NCBI GenBank assembly: GCA_964400165.1
Contig: CAYNSX010000004.1
Span: 1 to 64,000, forward strand
Source of the DNA: CAYNSX01 sp964400165
Lineage (GTDB): Bacteria > Armatimonadota > Hebobacteria > CAYNSX01
Length of the DNA stretch: 64,000 bases
Reading direction: 5' to 3'
Each line of letters begins with the position of its first letter. The stretch's first letter is position 1. The position numbers and the translations under genes were made by a program. Under the pieces are notes generated by a model that was not told the origin of the DNA, searched no databases, and worked only from the letters and a program-made list of their open reading frames with translations. Below, piece by piece: positions 1-9,239 of the stretch.

Positions 1-962
1 GCCGTCAGCCGGTCCTGCGTCAGCCGCCCGACATCCTCACCGGCGCTGGCCATCTTGTACGACACATTCAGGTCGCGGGCGATGGTGTACACATAGGCCG
101 CGGTGAAGGGCACATCAGTGGCGCCGAGTTGCATCAGCGGATGCCCAAAGGCGAGCAGGTGATTGCCGTTCACATAGGTGACGGTGCCGACCGCAGTGAT
201 GTCGATGTCACCGCCCACCAGGCGCACTCCGACCGCCTGCCCAGGTTCCATTTTCGGCGTCTCGAATGTCCGGCGCCCGCCCGGCGCAGAGACTACGTGC
301 AGGGAATACGGCATCCGGTCAAAGAAGCGCTGCAAAATCTTCTCGCCCCGCTCCCCCAAGCCACTGACGAGCAGCGGCGTCGCAATCGGCTCGAGAATGC
401 CGGTGCGGGCGCTCGTCTCGACACCGGGATTGCCCGATGGGTAGTAGAGGACGGACGCCAGGTCCTCCGCGCCCAATCGAATCGGCGACCGCGGCCGGAG
501 TGCGGCCGTGCGCGCCACATCGGCCTTGGGTTCGACATTGGCGACCATTTCCTCGATGGGGGTGACGCCGGCGAGCAGGTTCCCCGACACCGCCCCGCCC
601 GCAGTGAAGCGCAGCGACAGCGCGCCCGCAATCTTGCCGTTGAAGTAGATGGGACTGCCGCTCATCCCGGCGATGACGCCGGTCTTCTGGTCGACGGGGT
701 ATCCGCTGGTCACTTCAATGAGGATGACATCCCAGCCCAGGTCGTAGCCCTCGAGCACGCCGAGGACGGTGACGCCGAACTCCTCAATCTGCGTGCCGTG
801 GAAGACGGTGCGCCCCACGCCCGTCATGCCGGCCTTCACCTCGCGCAGCGGGAAAAAGTCCGATGCCGGCGGATTGAATGCCGGCGCCGCCCAGGCCGCC
901 GGCGCCAGCAGCGCCCCCGCCACACACGCGCCCACCCACACCGCAACACGCCGCCCCGTCAT
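1..962 (-). CDS. SpoIVB-type S55 peptidase domain protein (3' end outside window)
   Basis: The frame opens with ATG at 962 and runs off the window start, so the C-terminus is missing. The first ~25 residues form a signal peptide ending in an Ala-rich cleavage region (...APAAWA). The motif GMSGSPIY followed by NGKIAG near residue 110 matches the catalytic-serine loop of the S55 (SpoIVB) family, whose founding member is a sporulation signalling protease. A second conserved block, LLAFGHPL, follows about 150 residues later. In SpoIVB itself, as I recall it, the catalytic His precedes the Ser; here the His-bearing block follows it, as in the many uncharacterised non-sporulation homologues. An AAAGGGA ribosome site lies just upstream. 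It follows the 981-1802 gene by 18 nt, so the two are probably co-transcribed. The substrate is unknown. Confidence 0.8.
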   Translation of the reverse strand, partial: MTGRRVAVWVGACVAGALLAPAAWAAPAFNPPASDFFPLREVKAGMTGVGRTVFHGTQIEEFGVTVLGVLEGYDLGWDVILIEVTSGYPVDQKTGVIAGMSGSPIYFNGKIAGALSLRFTAGGAVSGNLLAGVTPIEEMVANVEPKADVARTAALRPRSPIRLGAEDLASVLYYPSGNPGVETSARTGILEPIATPLLVSGLGERGEKILQRFFDRMPYSLHVVSAPGGRRTFETPKMEPGQAVGVRLVGGDIDITAVGTVTYVNGNHLLAFGHPLMQLGATDVPFTAAYVYTIARDLNVSYKMASAGEDVGRLTQDRLT

Positions 963-980
963 CGCTGGTCGTCCCTTTCG

Positions 981-1802
981 TTACTCGAGCAGTTGCATTT
1001 GGAGATTGAGGACCATCGCTTGCGTCATTTGCATCGCGCCCGCCCCCGACATTTCCATCCGCATTTGCAGCGGCCCGCGCGTTTCGACCGTGATGCCCTT
1101 CTCGAAATCGTGATAGGTGGTCAGGGTGCCGGTCAGCGCGCCGGAAATCTGCGCCTGTTCCATGGTGAACGAGAATGGGCCGCTCAATTTCGTCTCGATT
1201 TCGGCCACCTGGTGCCCGCGCAAGACCGCCATCCGCTTCAGCGTGGACTGCATCGTGATGTGAATGCTCTCGTCCATCCCGGGCAGCGGCAGGTCGATGA
1301 CGCTGGTCCACGAGTCGCCGGGGTTGACTTCCTTTTCCGGAAACATGGTGGGCAGCGAGTCCATCAACCCGCTCATCTCTTCCATTCCGGGCAGCGCGGA
1401 CTGTTCGCCGAGCACCTTCACTTCGAGCACCTTGCCCAGTCTCGTCATCTTCACCCGCGACTGCGACGGCGGGGTGTCCTGCGTTTCCTCCGGCTCGGTG
1501 CCCATCTTCATCGTCATCTTCGAGGCGCCGGTCTCGATCAGCCAGGTGATGGTGTCCTCATCCACCTTTTCGGCGGTCTGGGTCATCGCCATCGTCATCG
1601 ACATCGTCATCGAGTCCATGCCGGCGGGCATCGAACTGGCGACTTCGGGCGGGTACTGCATCATGACGCGCCCGGTCAGCGACAGGTTGTACAGCAGTTT
1701 CGTGCCCTGCTTCGGGCTGTAACGGAGCGTGACGGCCCACGCCGGCGATGCCACCGCCAGCGCCATCACTGCCAGCACCACCACGCGCCAACTGCGGCCC
1801 AT
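981..1802 (-). CDS. Secreted protein of unknown function (DUF6263-like)
   Basis: A 273-residue protein. I chose the ATG at 1802 because it begins a clear signal peptide (MGRSWRVVVLAVMALAVASPAWA) and is preceded by GGAAAGGGGG; the longer frame to 1850 adds only a non-signal-like stretch. The mature part starts LRYSPKQGTKLLYNLSLTG and is rich in Met and Thr with alternating polar and hydrophobic residues, consistent with a beta-rich periplasmic or cell-surface domain. The opening resembles DUF6263-type proteins, but this is recognition from memory and weak. It lies directly upstream of the S55 peptidase and may act with it. No catalytic motif is visible. Confidence 0.7.
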   Translation of the reverse strand: MGRSWRVVVLAVMALAVASPAWAVTLRYSPKQGTKLLYNLSLTGRVMMQYPPEVASSMPAGMDSMTMSMTMAMTQTAEKVDEDTITWLIETGASKMTMKMGTEPEETQDTPPSQSRVKMTRLGKVLEVKVLGEQSALPGMEEMSGLMDSLPTMFPEKEVNPGDSWTSVIDLPLPGMDESIHITMQSTLKRMAVLRGHQVAEIETKLSGPFSFTMEQAQISGALTGTLTTYHDFEKGITVETRGPLQMRMEMSGAGAMQMTQAMVLNLQMQLLE

Positions 1803-1917
1803 TGCGGGCCCCCTTTCCGGAGTGACGCCTATTCTACACGGCGGCGGCATCCGTTCCTCTTTCTCTGTGTATCCCTTTGACTCCGCGCTTGCTTGCCTGG
1901 GCGCGCCCGAACAACAA

Positions 1918-1957
1918 GTGACCAGGGAGGGCGGGGCGGCGGCGAGGCGGAGTGCGT
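1918..1957. repeat. GGGAGGC-family intergenic repeat, left arm only
   Basis: Contains GTGACCAGGGAGGGCGGGG followed by further GGCGG units. It matches the left arm of the repeats at 9734, 19875 and 21622 but has no facing right arm. The next bases hold a short run of ATTCACC-like direct repeats. This non-coding stretch separates the genes ending at 1999 and starting at 1802. Confidence 0.55.
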
Positions 1958-1998
1958 GTTTCCCTATTCACCATTCACCAATCACCATTCTCCTGCTG

Positions 1999-2427
1999 TT
2001 ATGGCGCCACCCAAGCATGCCGGAAAGCGACATACACAATCAGCCCCGGCACATTGAGCGCGAACACCACCGCTGCCCAGAGCAGCCCAACGGCGCCGTG
2101 CTCTTCGGCATCGACGAACACCAAATAGGACACGCCCAGCCACACCAGCACCGCCATCGGATACCACCCGAGCGCCGCCGTGATGAAGACATAGTGGAGG
2201 AAGAGGCTGAACGGCACCGCGACCGCCAGCACCGACCACACGACCGCGCGAGCCGAATGGCGCGCACCCCAGTGGCCTTGCAGAAACGGTTCCAGGTCGC
2301 GCAGCCAGCCCCCGGCGGGCGGCGCAGCGCGCAATGGCGGCATTTCTATGACGCCGAGCGGCGCGGCGCAGTGCGGGCAGCGCTCCGGGTCACCGGTCAC
2401 CTCCCGCTCGCAGGACCGGCAGCGCAT
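1999..2427 (-). CDS. Small zinc-ribbon membrane protein
   Basis: A 142-residue protein that begins with a four-cysteine zinc ribbon (Cys3, Cys6, Cys17, Cys20). After a Pro-rich linker come three predicted membrane segments (about residues 62-84, 88-108 and 113-138). It starts 3 nt after the stop of the 2431-3243 gene, which also has a zinc ribbon, so the two are almost certainly co-transcribed and may function together in the membrane. Double zinc-ribbon/transmembrane proteins of this kind have no settled function. Confidence 0.75.
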   Translation of the reverse strand: MRCRSCEREVTGDPERCPHCAAPLGVIEMPPLRAAPPAGGWLRDLEPFLQGHWGARHSARAVVWSVLAVAVPFSLFLHYVFITAALGWYPMAVLVWLGVSYLVFVDAEEHGAVGLLWAAVVFALNVPGLIVYVAFRHAWVAP

Positions 2428-2430
2428 TCC

Positions 2431-3243
2431 TCACTGTTCCTTGCGCGCACGCTGCGCGTTCCACGCCAGATACAGGACCCCGATGCCGCCGCCGACCGTC
2501 AGCAACACCAACGCGGACGGGATCGACGAGCGCGGGAATGCGAAGTCGACGGCGACGAACACCAGTGAGGCGAGCCCGATGCCCCAAATGTACGGCCGGC
2601 CGTGCTGTTCGATCCATTCGACGAATTCGAGGAACGGCGACCCCTCGCCGGCGGTCCCCATCGGATGGCCGCACTGCGGACAGAACGGGCCCGGCGTCAC
2701 CGTCTGGCGGCAGTGCAGGCATTGCACCACCGCGCCCGCCGGGCGCTGGTGCTTCTCCCGCTCGGCGATGGCGTCGTTGAGGTGCCAGCGGACGCTGGGC
2801 TGGTCGGGCATCAGCCGCAGCGCTTCCGACAGGTGATGAATGGCGGAGTCGAACAACCCGCGCTCCTTGTACAGCTTGCCCAGGAATTCGTGGGCGGCGG
2901 CGTTATTCGGATCGCGGCGGAGACTGGCCCAATACTTGCTCTCGTCCTCGGTCACGAACCGGCGCGTCAAGTAGATATTTCCGAGGTGCGCCAGCACCGA
3001 CATGGACAGCCACGGCACATACATCAGGGAGAGATACAACACAAAGGAGGCGTACCTCTGACCGACAAAATGCATGACGGCCATATAGGCCATCGTCCCG
3101 ATCAGCCCGATGATGGCGGCCGCCTCGACGACCGACAAGTCCTTCTCGACCAAGGCGCCGATGACTTTGAGCAACGGCACCCCCGCCGCCGGCACCACTA
3201 GCGCCGTGCACACCAGGAAGACCAGCGCGGCCCCGAGATCCAT
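2431..3243 (-). CDS. Membrane protein with TPR-like segment and zinc ribbon
   Basis: A 270-residue protein. The ATG at 3243 (MDLGAALVFLV) is chosen because a perfect GGAGGT lies just upstream and it clears the stop of the preceding gene at 3248; an upstream ATG at 3306 would overlap that gene. N-terminal hydrophobic segments are followed by a tetratricopeptide-like region (FLGKLYKERGLFDSAIHHL), then a CxxC...CxxC zinc ribbon (QCLHCR...FCPQCGHP), then further C-terminal membrane segments. It sits between the DUF5693 gene and another zinc-ribbon gene in one tight minus-strand operon. The mix suggests a membrane scaffold, but no function can be assigned. Confidence 0.75.
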   Translation of the reverse strand: MDLGAALVFLVCTALVVPAAGVPLLKVIGALVEKDLSVVEAAAIIGLIGTMAYMAVMHFVGQRYASFVLYLSLMYVPWLSMSVLAHLGNIYLTRRFVTEDESKYWASLRRDPNNAAAHEFLGKLYKERGLFDSAIHHLSEALRLMPDQPSVRWHLNDAIAEREKHQRPAGAVVQCLHCRQTVTPGPFCPQCGHPMGTAGEGSPFLEFVEWIEQHGRPYIWGIGLASLVFVAVDFAFPRSSIPSALVLLTVGGGIGVLYLAWNAQRARKEQ

Positions 3244-3247
3244 CCCC

Positions 3248-5236
3248 CTACCTCCCCGCGGCGGCCCCCCGGGGTGCCTGACCTGCACCTTCGGTGCCGT
3301 CGGCATCCCGCCCCGCCGGAGGCGGGGTCAGGGACCACAGCCACCGCCCCCCGTCCAGCGCGTGCAGCACGACGACGGCCATCAGGCCGAGCAGCACGCC
3401 GATCCAGATGCCGTGAATAGTGCGCGTGAAAGTCACCACCAGCGGCGAGTGCAAATGACAGAAAGTGTTCACGATGGACGCCGGCGCGATGGCGCCGGCG
3501 AGCAGGAAGAGTTTCGCCAGCCCCTTGCAGCGCCCGTGCGCCAGCGCGATGCCGATCACTAATGCCGGGTGTCCGACGAAGACTTCCTTCAGCCGCGGCC
3601 GCGCCCAGAACACATCCTCGAGCAGCGCGCGCAACTTGAGTTCCGTACCCGACACGCCGACGCCGGTCTCGTGCCCGGCGCGCGCCAGCCAGAACGCCAC
3701 CGCGCCGAGCAGCACCACCGCCGCGGCCGCCTGCCACAGCAGCAGCGGCCGCTCGCCGATACTGCGCAGCGCTGCCGTGACGCGCAGCCAATACGGGCGC
3801 CACGAGTCCTCTTGCGCCCAGCCGTTCACCGCCAGCACCACCGCCATCAGCACGAACGGCGCCGCCTGCGAAATCCGCACACCCGCAAACAGGACCACCC
3901 GCGTCATCGTCAGCCGGTCGCTCATCATCCCGGCCACCAGCATCCCGCCGACGATGGCGGTTCCCGCCGCCAGCAGCGCCCCGCCGGCACTACGCGCCAG
4001 CAGGCGCCCCAGCGCCGCGTTCGCCGCCTGCCGCCAGGGCAGGCGGGTCACCACCCACAACATCGCCAACATCGGGAACACGATGGCCGCCAGCAGCGCC
4101 GCCAATTGCCGCGCTTGCCAGGGTTTCACAAAGAGCAGCAGCGCCAGCCCGCCCGCCTCGATGAGCCACAACGCCAGCAGCCACCCCGGCGGCACGGGGG
4201 CCAGCAGCCGCAGCGCATACTTCCCCGCCGCCACCGAGCCGATGAGGATGACCGCAATCGCCCACAGCGGCGGGTGCAGCGGCCCCGGCGGCTGCGGCGC
4301 GCCGACGGTCACGCCGCGGGCGCGGTCGAGCGCGTTGCGGATGGCGCGCACATAGGCAGTCGCGGCGGCGAGGTCGGTCTGCGCGCTGACGGGCAGATGC
4401 AGATAACAGACGCGGATGCCGCGCTCCGTCACCGCGCGGACGAAGCGGTCGTTGATGGTCGGCAGCGCCAGCGTCGGCAGTTCGTTCGCCGCGATGCTGT
4501 GCACGCGCAGCACCGCGCCGTCGAGCGCCCGGGCGAGCGCGTTCTCGCCGAGTTGATTGGCGAACTCGACCGTGCAGACCGGCAGTCCGGCGGCGCGCAG
4601 CGCATCCGCCGCCTCTCGAATGTGGTCGGGGTAGCCGGCGACTTGATCGCGCAAGAAAATGACACCAACTGCACCGCTGCTCTCGCCAAGCGCACGGTGA
4701 AAGAGCGCCAGATTGATTTGCGGGTCCGCCGGGTTGCCGATACGGGCGAAGACTTGCATGCCCGCGGCGCGGGCCGCCTTCAGTTCACTCAGCGCCACCG
4801 CGAACGGCTGTGCCTCGAACCATGAAACCGGCATTCCAAAAAGGAACGCCCTGTCTTGGGGCAGGCTACCTCGGTACTGGATGCCTTGCCGATTCAGGAC
4901 ATCGAGCCACACGCGCCTCGCCCAGAATGCGGTATCCGGCCCTTGGAACTGAACCGCTAGGGCTGATTCGCCCGAACCGGTCACCAGTGTCTGCGGCGCC
5001 ACGATGGCGTAGCCGGCATTGATCAAGTCGGCGCCGGTGTACTCGGCGGGAGCAATCGCCGTGGCGCCCGCTTCCTTCAGTTGTTGCAGCGTCGCCGCCA
5101 GGCGGTCGGTCGTTTCGCTGCCGTCGAAGACCCGCGAGCGCGCCAGCGTGACGACCTCGGTGCCGTCGAGGCAGACGGCGACGGCGCGGTTGTCCTCTTC
5201 CACTTTCCCGCGCAGCACCAGCACCCAGACCGCCAC
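3248..5236 (-). CDS. DUF5693 family membrane protein
   Basis: At least 662 residues. The N-terminal half is soluble (KVEEDNRAVAVCLDGTEV... LKEAGATAIAPAEY), typical of DUF5693; the C-terminal half has many hydrophobic segments (from about residue 325). The first canonical start is GTG at 5236, but the open frame continues to 5302 and encodes WLGLTVISLAVA immediately upstream. That completes the N-terminal membrane anchor expected for this family. The only nearby upstream option in frame is CTG at 5284, so the true start is probably non-ATG and very close to the alaS stop (5298). Function of the family is unknown; it is best known in Firmicutes. Confidence 0.8.
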   Translation of the reverse strand: MAVWVLVLRGKVEEDNRAVAVCLDGTEVVTLARSRVFDGSETTDRLAATLQQLKEAGATAIAPAEYTGADLINAGYAIVAPQTLVTGSGESALAVQFQGPDTAFWARRVWLDVLNRQGIQYRGSLPQDRAFLFGMPVSWFEAQPFAVALSELKAARAAGMQVFARIGNPADPQINLALFHRALGESSGAVGVIFLRDQVAGYPDHIREAADALRAAGLPVCTVEFANQLGENALARALDGAVLRVHSIAANELPTLALPTINDRFVRAVTERGIRVCYLHLPVSAQTDLAAATAYVRAIRNALDRARGVTVGAPQPPGPLHPPLWAIAVILIGSVAAGKYALRLLAPVPPGWLLALWLIEAGGLALLLFVKPWQARQLAALLAAIVFPMLAMLWVVTRLPWRQAANAALGRLLARSAGGALLAAGTAIVGGMLVAGMMSDRLTMTRVVLFAGVRISQAAPFVLMAVVLAVNGWAQEDSWRPYWLRVTAALRSIGERPLLLWQAAAAVVLLGAVAFWLARAGHETGVGVSGTELKLRALLEDVFWARPRLKEVFVGHPALVIGIALAHGRCKGLAKLFLLAGAIAPASIVNTFCHLHSPLVVTFTRTIHGIWIGVLLGLMAVVVLHALDGGRWLWSLTPPPAGRDADGTEGAGQAPRGAAAGR

Positions 5237-5297
5237 CGCCAGCGAGATGACGGTCAGCCCCAGCCACCCTGCCGAGCGGTTCAGGTGCGTGTCCTCA

Positions 5298-7964
5298 TCA
5301 CTTCAGTTGCTGCTTCAGGAATTCGGGCACTTTGCCGAGCGCCTCGTCGACCCGGCTCGGGTCTTTGCCACCCGCCTGCGCCAACTCGGGCCGCCCGCCG
5401 CCGCCGCCGCCCGCCACTGCCGCGACGCCGCGGATGAGGGTGCCGGCGTGGACGCCGCGCTTGACCAGGTCGGGCGACACGCCGCTGGCGAAGAGGACGC
5501 TGCCGTCGGTGACGCTCGCCAGCACCACGACCCCCGACCCGACCGCGCGGGTCAGTTCGTCGGCGACCATGCGCAGCGCCTCGGCGCTGACGGACGGCAC
5601 CCGCCCCGCCACGACGCGCACGCCGTTCACTTGCGCGGCGTTGTCAATCAGACCCCGTGCCGCCAGCGCCGCCGCCTTCGCTTCGGCGGCGAGCGCGGCG
5701 CGCTCGCTTTCGGTCAGTTGCGCTTGCAGATGCGCGACGCGTTCCGGCACTTCCTCCGGTGGCGCAGCCAGCTGCGCGGCCACCAATCGCTCACGGCCCG
5801 CTCGCGCAAGTTGATAGCGCACCGCGGCGAGTCCGGTCAGCGCCTCGACGCGCCGCAGGCCGGAGCCGATGCCGCTCTCGCCGGTGAAAACGAACTCGCC
5901 GATCTGGCCGCTGGCGGTGCAGTGCGTGCCGCCGCAGAGTTCCTTCGAGACCCCACCGACGGCAATCATCCGCACCGTGTCGCCGTACTTCTCGCCGAAG
6001 AGCGCCATCGCGCCCTTGGCGATGGCCTCGCGGTAGGGCAGCAAAGTCACGGTGACCGGATGGTCGGCGATGATTTGCTCGCTGATCATCAGCGTGAGTT
6101 CGTCGAGTTCGTCGGGCGTCACGCCGTGGAAGTGCGAGAAGTCGAAGCGCAGCCGGTCGTTGTCCACCAGCGAGCCCGCCTGCGCGACATGTACGCCGAG
6201 CTTCGTGCGCAGCGCCCAGTGCAGCAGGTGCGTCGCCGTGTGCGCGCGCATCAGCCCGCGCCGCCGGTCGGCGTCGACGACCGCTCGCGTGTCCTGCCCA
6301 ACGCGGAGGGTGCCGGTTTCAATCTTGGCGCGGTGGACGGTCACACCATCGAGTGGGTGCTGCGTATCGGTGACCTTTGCGATCACCCCATCCGCCTGCA
6401 ACACGCCGGTGTCGCCAATCTGGCCGCCCGACTCGCCGTAGTACGGCGAGTGGTCGAGGACGACCTCGACTTCCTCGCCCGCAGTCGCCTCCTGAACCGC
6501 CGCGCCCTCCTTTAGCAAACCGATGACTTTGCCGGCGCCTTCGGTCGCGTCGTAGCCGAGGAACTCCGTCTTGCCAACGAAGGGCGCGTAAGTCTTGGCG
6601 TCCGCGTACTTGAAGACCTTGGCGGCGTGCGCCTTCGCCCGCTGCCGCTGTTCTTGCATCGCCGCCTCGAATCCGGGCCGGTCCGGCGTCAATCCCCGCT
6701 CTTCAACGATTTCTTGCGTCAGTTCGACCGGGAAGCCGTAGGTGTCGTACAACTGAAACACAACCGCGCCTGGAAACACGCTTTGCTTCGTCGCGCTAAC
6801 TTCTGCGATGCTCTTTTCCAACAACTGCGTGCCCTGATCGAGCGTGCTCTGGAAGCGTTTCTCTTCTTCATGCAGCAGGCGCTCGGCGAACTCGCGGCGC
6901 TCACGCACATTCTGGTAATCCGCGAAGCCGCCGTAGTGCTCCGCAATCACTGCCGGATAGCGGTGCAGGAACGGCTCCTTGATGCCCAGCAGCGTGCCGA
7001 AGCGATAGGCGCGGCGAATGAGGCGCCGCAACGCATAGCCGCGGCCCTCGTTGGTCGGGATAACGCCATCGGCGAGCAGGAAAGTGACCGCTCGGGCGTG
7101 GTCGGCGATGACGCGGAACGCCCGCCGCGCCTTCGGGTCTACATCCACATCGGCGCTCGACTTCGCCGCCTTCAGCAGATCACGCGTGAGGTCGTTGATC
7201 GGCGCGAAGAGGTCGGTGTCGAACACGCTCGGCACCCGCTGCATCACCAGCGCCAGCCGCTCCAAGCCCATGCCGGTGTCGATGCCGCGGCGCGCAAGCG
7301 GATTGTCCACGCCGTCGGGGTCGCGGTCGAACTGCGGGAAGACCAGATTCCAGAACTCGAAGAACCGCCCGCACGGCGACCCGTCGGGCCGGGTGTTCTC
7401 GCACTCCGGCTTGCAGTCGGGCTTCCCGCAGCCGAATTCCGGCCCCAGGTCATAGTTGATTTCCGAACACGGCCCGCACGGCCCCGTTGCGCCCACCGGC
7501 CCCCACCAATTGCTCTCGACCTTCACGATGCGCTCGGCGCGGATGCTGGTCAGCGTCATCCAGAGTTTCGCCGCCTCGTCGTCGCTCGGGTGGATGGTCA
7601 CCCAGAACGGCGCCGGGTCGATGCGCATCCGCTCGACGAGGAACTCCCAAGCGAACTCGATGGCCTCGCGCTTGAAATAGTCGCCGAACGAGAAGTTGCC
7701 CAGCATCTCGAAGAACGACAGGTGGCGCGGCGTCAGGCCGACTGTCTCCAGGTCACCCGCCCGGGCGCACTTCTGCACGGTGGTCAGCCGCGGGGCGGGC
7801 GGGTCGGCGTCGCCCTTCCAAAAGGGGACGAACTGCTGCATGCCGGCGCTGGTGAAGAGCGTCGTCGGGTCGCTCGGAATCAGCGACGAGCCGGGGCGCC
7901 GGAGATGGCCTTTCTCCTCAAAGAAGGCGAGGAAGATGTCGCGCAGTTCGTGGCCGGTTGGCAT
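5298..7964 (-). CDS. alaS: Alanyl-tRNA synthetase
   Basis: An 888-residue class II synthetase that charges tRNA-Ala with alanine in the cytoplasm. Visible parts in order: catalytic domain from residue 1 (GHLRRPGSSLIPSDPTTLFTSAGM-like opening), a Cys-rich insert at about 179-199 that could bind zinc, the editing domain with HTATH at 575-579 and the CGGTHC block at 677-682, and a C-terminal DHHA1-type tail with a Gly-rich AGGGGGGRP loop. Length is normal for AlaRS. All editing-site residues I can recognise are present. It appears to lead the operon that continues into DUF5693 and the zinc-ribbon genes. No T-box is visible upstream. Confidence 0.97.
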   Translation of the reverse strand: MPTGHELRDIFLAFFEEKGHLRRPGSSLIPSDPTTLFTSAGMQQFVPFWKGDADPPAPRLTTVQKCARAGDLETVGLTPRHLSFFEMLGNFSFGDYFKREAIEFAWEFLVERMRIDPAPFWVTIHPSDDEAAKLWMTLTSIRAERIVKVESNWWGPVGATGPCGPCSEINYDLGPEFGCGKPDCKPECENTRPDGSPCGRFFEFWNLVFPQFDRDPDGVDNPLARRGIDTGMGLERLALVMQRVPSVFDTDLFAPINDLTRDLLKAAKSSADVDVDPKARRAFRVIADHARAVTFLLADGVIPTNEGRGYALRRLIRRAYRFGTLLGIKEPFLHRYPAVIAEHYGGFADYQNVRERREFAERLLHEEEKRFQSTLDQGTQLLEKSIAEVSATKQSVFPGAVVFQLYDTYGFPVELTQEIVEERGLTPDRPGFEAAMQEQRQRAKAHAAKVFKYADAKTYAPFVGKTEFLGYDATEGAGKVIGLLKEGAAVQEATAGEEVEVVLDHSPYYGESGGQIGDTGVLQADGVIAKVTDTQHPLDGVTVHRAKIETGTLRVGQDTRAVVDADRRRGLMRAHTATHLLHWALRTKLGVHVAQAGSLVDNDRLRFDFSHFHGVTPDELDELTLMISEQIIADHPVTVTLLPYREAIAKGAMALFGEKYGDTVRMIAVGGVSKELCGGTHCTASGQIGEFVFTGESGIGSGLRRVEALTGLAAVRYQLARAGRERLVAAQLAAPPEEVPERVAHLQAQLTESERAALAAEAKAAALAARGLIDNAAQVNGVRVVAGRVPSVSAEALRMVADELTRAVGSGVVVLASVTDGSVLFASGVSPDLVKRGVHAGTLIRGVAAVAGGGGGGRPELAQAGGKDPSRVDEALGKVPEFLKQQLK

Positions 7965-8198
7965 GATAGGGTGTCGTGTGCCCGCGCCATCTTACCGCGA
8001 ACGCCGCCAAGCGTTCCTCTTCGCCTTCCCCGCGCGCGGGGAGGGACGGAGGGTGGGGTTCGTGAATCGCCTCCGCCGATGCGTCCGAATGAAATCGGCG
8101 TGAGTCGGCTGTTTCGCGCCGCGGCCGTTTCGCGCCCGGGGCTAAACCTTTCGGCTTCGCTCAAGACAAGCCCCCGGGCTCACGACCCCGAGCACACA

Positions 8199-8216
8199 GC
8201 GGGGCTTAAGCCCCGC
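8199..8216. repeat. 18-bp perfect palindrome in the alaS-EamA intergenic region
   Basis: GCGGGGCTTAAGCCCCGC is perfectly self-complementary. It is one of several hairpin units between 8027 and 8260, including CCCCGCGCGCGGGG near 8027 and a CCCGGGGCT / AGCCCCCGGG pair around 8135-8180. The 266-bp gap between alaS and the EamA gene holds no gene. Confidence 0.6.
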
Positions 8217-8230
8217 CGGGTTTCGCCGTC

Positions 8231-9169
8231 ATGAGCCCGGCCGTTCAGGGCCGGGCGTCGTCGCGCCGGGCCTACGCCTCCCTCTGGATCGCCACGCTCG
8301 TCTGGGGCGCGTCGTTCCCGGTGGCGCGGTATTTGTTGCAGCCCGGCGCCGACGGGCAGGCGGCGATCTCGCCGTTGGTGCTCGCCGCGCTGCGGTTCAG
8401 CATCGCGTCGGCGCTGATGCTGATCCCGGCGGCGCGGGCGCTGCGGCGCACGCCGCTCGGCCGCGCCGACTGGTGGCACTTGGTGCTGCTCGGGCAGGTC
8501 GGCGTCTCGATCTATTTCTGGCTGCAATATGTCGGCGTCCAGAAGACGAATGCGGGCATCTCGTCCATCGTCATCCTCGGGCTGATTCCCGTCTTCACAG
8601 CGGTCGCCGCCTGGCTGCTGCGCTACGAGCGGTTTTCGTGGATGCAGGTCGTCGCGCTCGGCATCGGCATCGGCGGCGTCTGGGTGCTGGGGCAATCGCA
8701 GAACGGCGCGGTCGCTTGGCGCGGCAACGACATGACCATCGGCCTCGTCGCGCTCGTCGCCAACGCGGCCTGCTTCGCCATCTATGCGCTGCTGGCGCGG
8801 CGGCTGGTGCAACGCGTGCCGACGCTGACGGTGACCGCGGTGTCGATGACGAGCGGCGCGCTGGCGCTGCTGTTGGTCACGCTCGCCAACCCCGGCGCGT
8901 GGAACGCCGTCGCGCGCTTGCACACCGGACACTGGCTGGCGGTGTTCTATCTGGCGCTGGTCTGTTCGGTGGCGGCGTATTACCTCTTCAACTTCGCGCT
9001 CACCGTCGTGCCCGCGAGCCGCGCCGCGTTCCTGGCGCTGTTCGAGCCGGTGGTCGCCGTCGCGCTCGGCTCGGCCTTCCTCGGCGAGCGGCTGACGCTG
9101 CTGATGCTAGGCGGCGCGGCGCTGATTGCGCTCTCGGTGGCGTTGGTGCTAAGGCGGGGAAGTGCGTAG
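8231..9169 (+). CDS. EamA/DMT-family transporter
   Basis: A 312-residue integral membrane protein with about ten hydrophobic helices arranged as two EamA repeats (opening LWIATLVWGASFPVARYLL, second half VALVANAACFAIYALLARR). The family exports metabolites such as amino acids or nucleobases; the substrate cannot be read from sequence. The N-terminal codons after ATG 8231 lie inside a hairpin (GCCCGGCC - GGCCGGGC), so the first ~9 residues appear to derive from a palindromic repeat. A similar palindrome follows the gene at 9178. No clear Shine-Dalgarno sequence is visible. Confidence 0.88.
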   Translation: MSPAVQGRASSRRAYASLWIATLVWGASFPVARYLLQPGADGQAAISPLVLAALRFSIASALMLIPAARALRRTPLGRADWWHLVLLGQVGVSIYFWLQYVGVQKTNAGISSIVILGLIPVFTAVAAWLLRYERFSWMQVVALGIGIGGVWVLGQSQNGAVAWRGNDMTIGLVALVANAACFAIYALLARRLVQRVPTLTVTAVSMTSGALALLLVTLANPGAWNAVARLHTGHWLAVFYLALVCSVAAYYLFNFALTVVPASRAAFLALFEPVVAVALGSAFLGERLTLLMLGGAALIALSVALVLRRGSA

Positions 9170-9177
9170 CGCCCTCT

Positions 9178-9198
9178 CCCGGCCCTATAAGGGCCGGG
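9178..9198. repeat. Palindrome downstream of EamA gene
   Basis: CCCGGCCC-TATAA-GGGCCGGG forms an 8-bp stem with a 5-nt loop, 9 nt after the EamA stop. It resembles the hairpin over the first codons of the EamA gene (8235-8256). It could act as a terminator on either strand but has no T-run. Confidence 0.55.
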
Positions 9199-9239
9199 CT
9201 CACAAAGCCCGCCCCATGAATGGGACGAACAAATCAATC

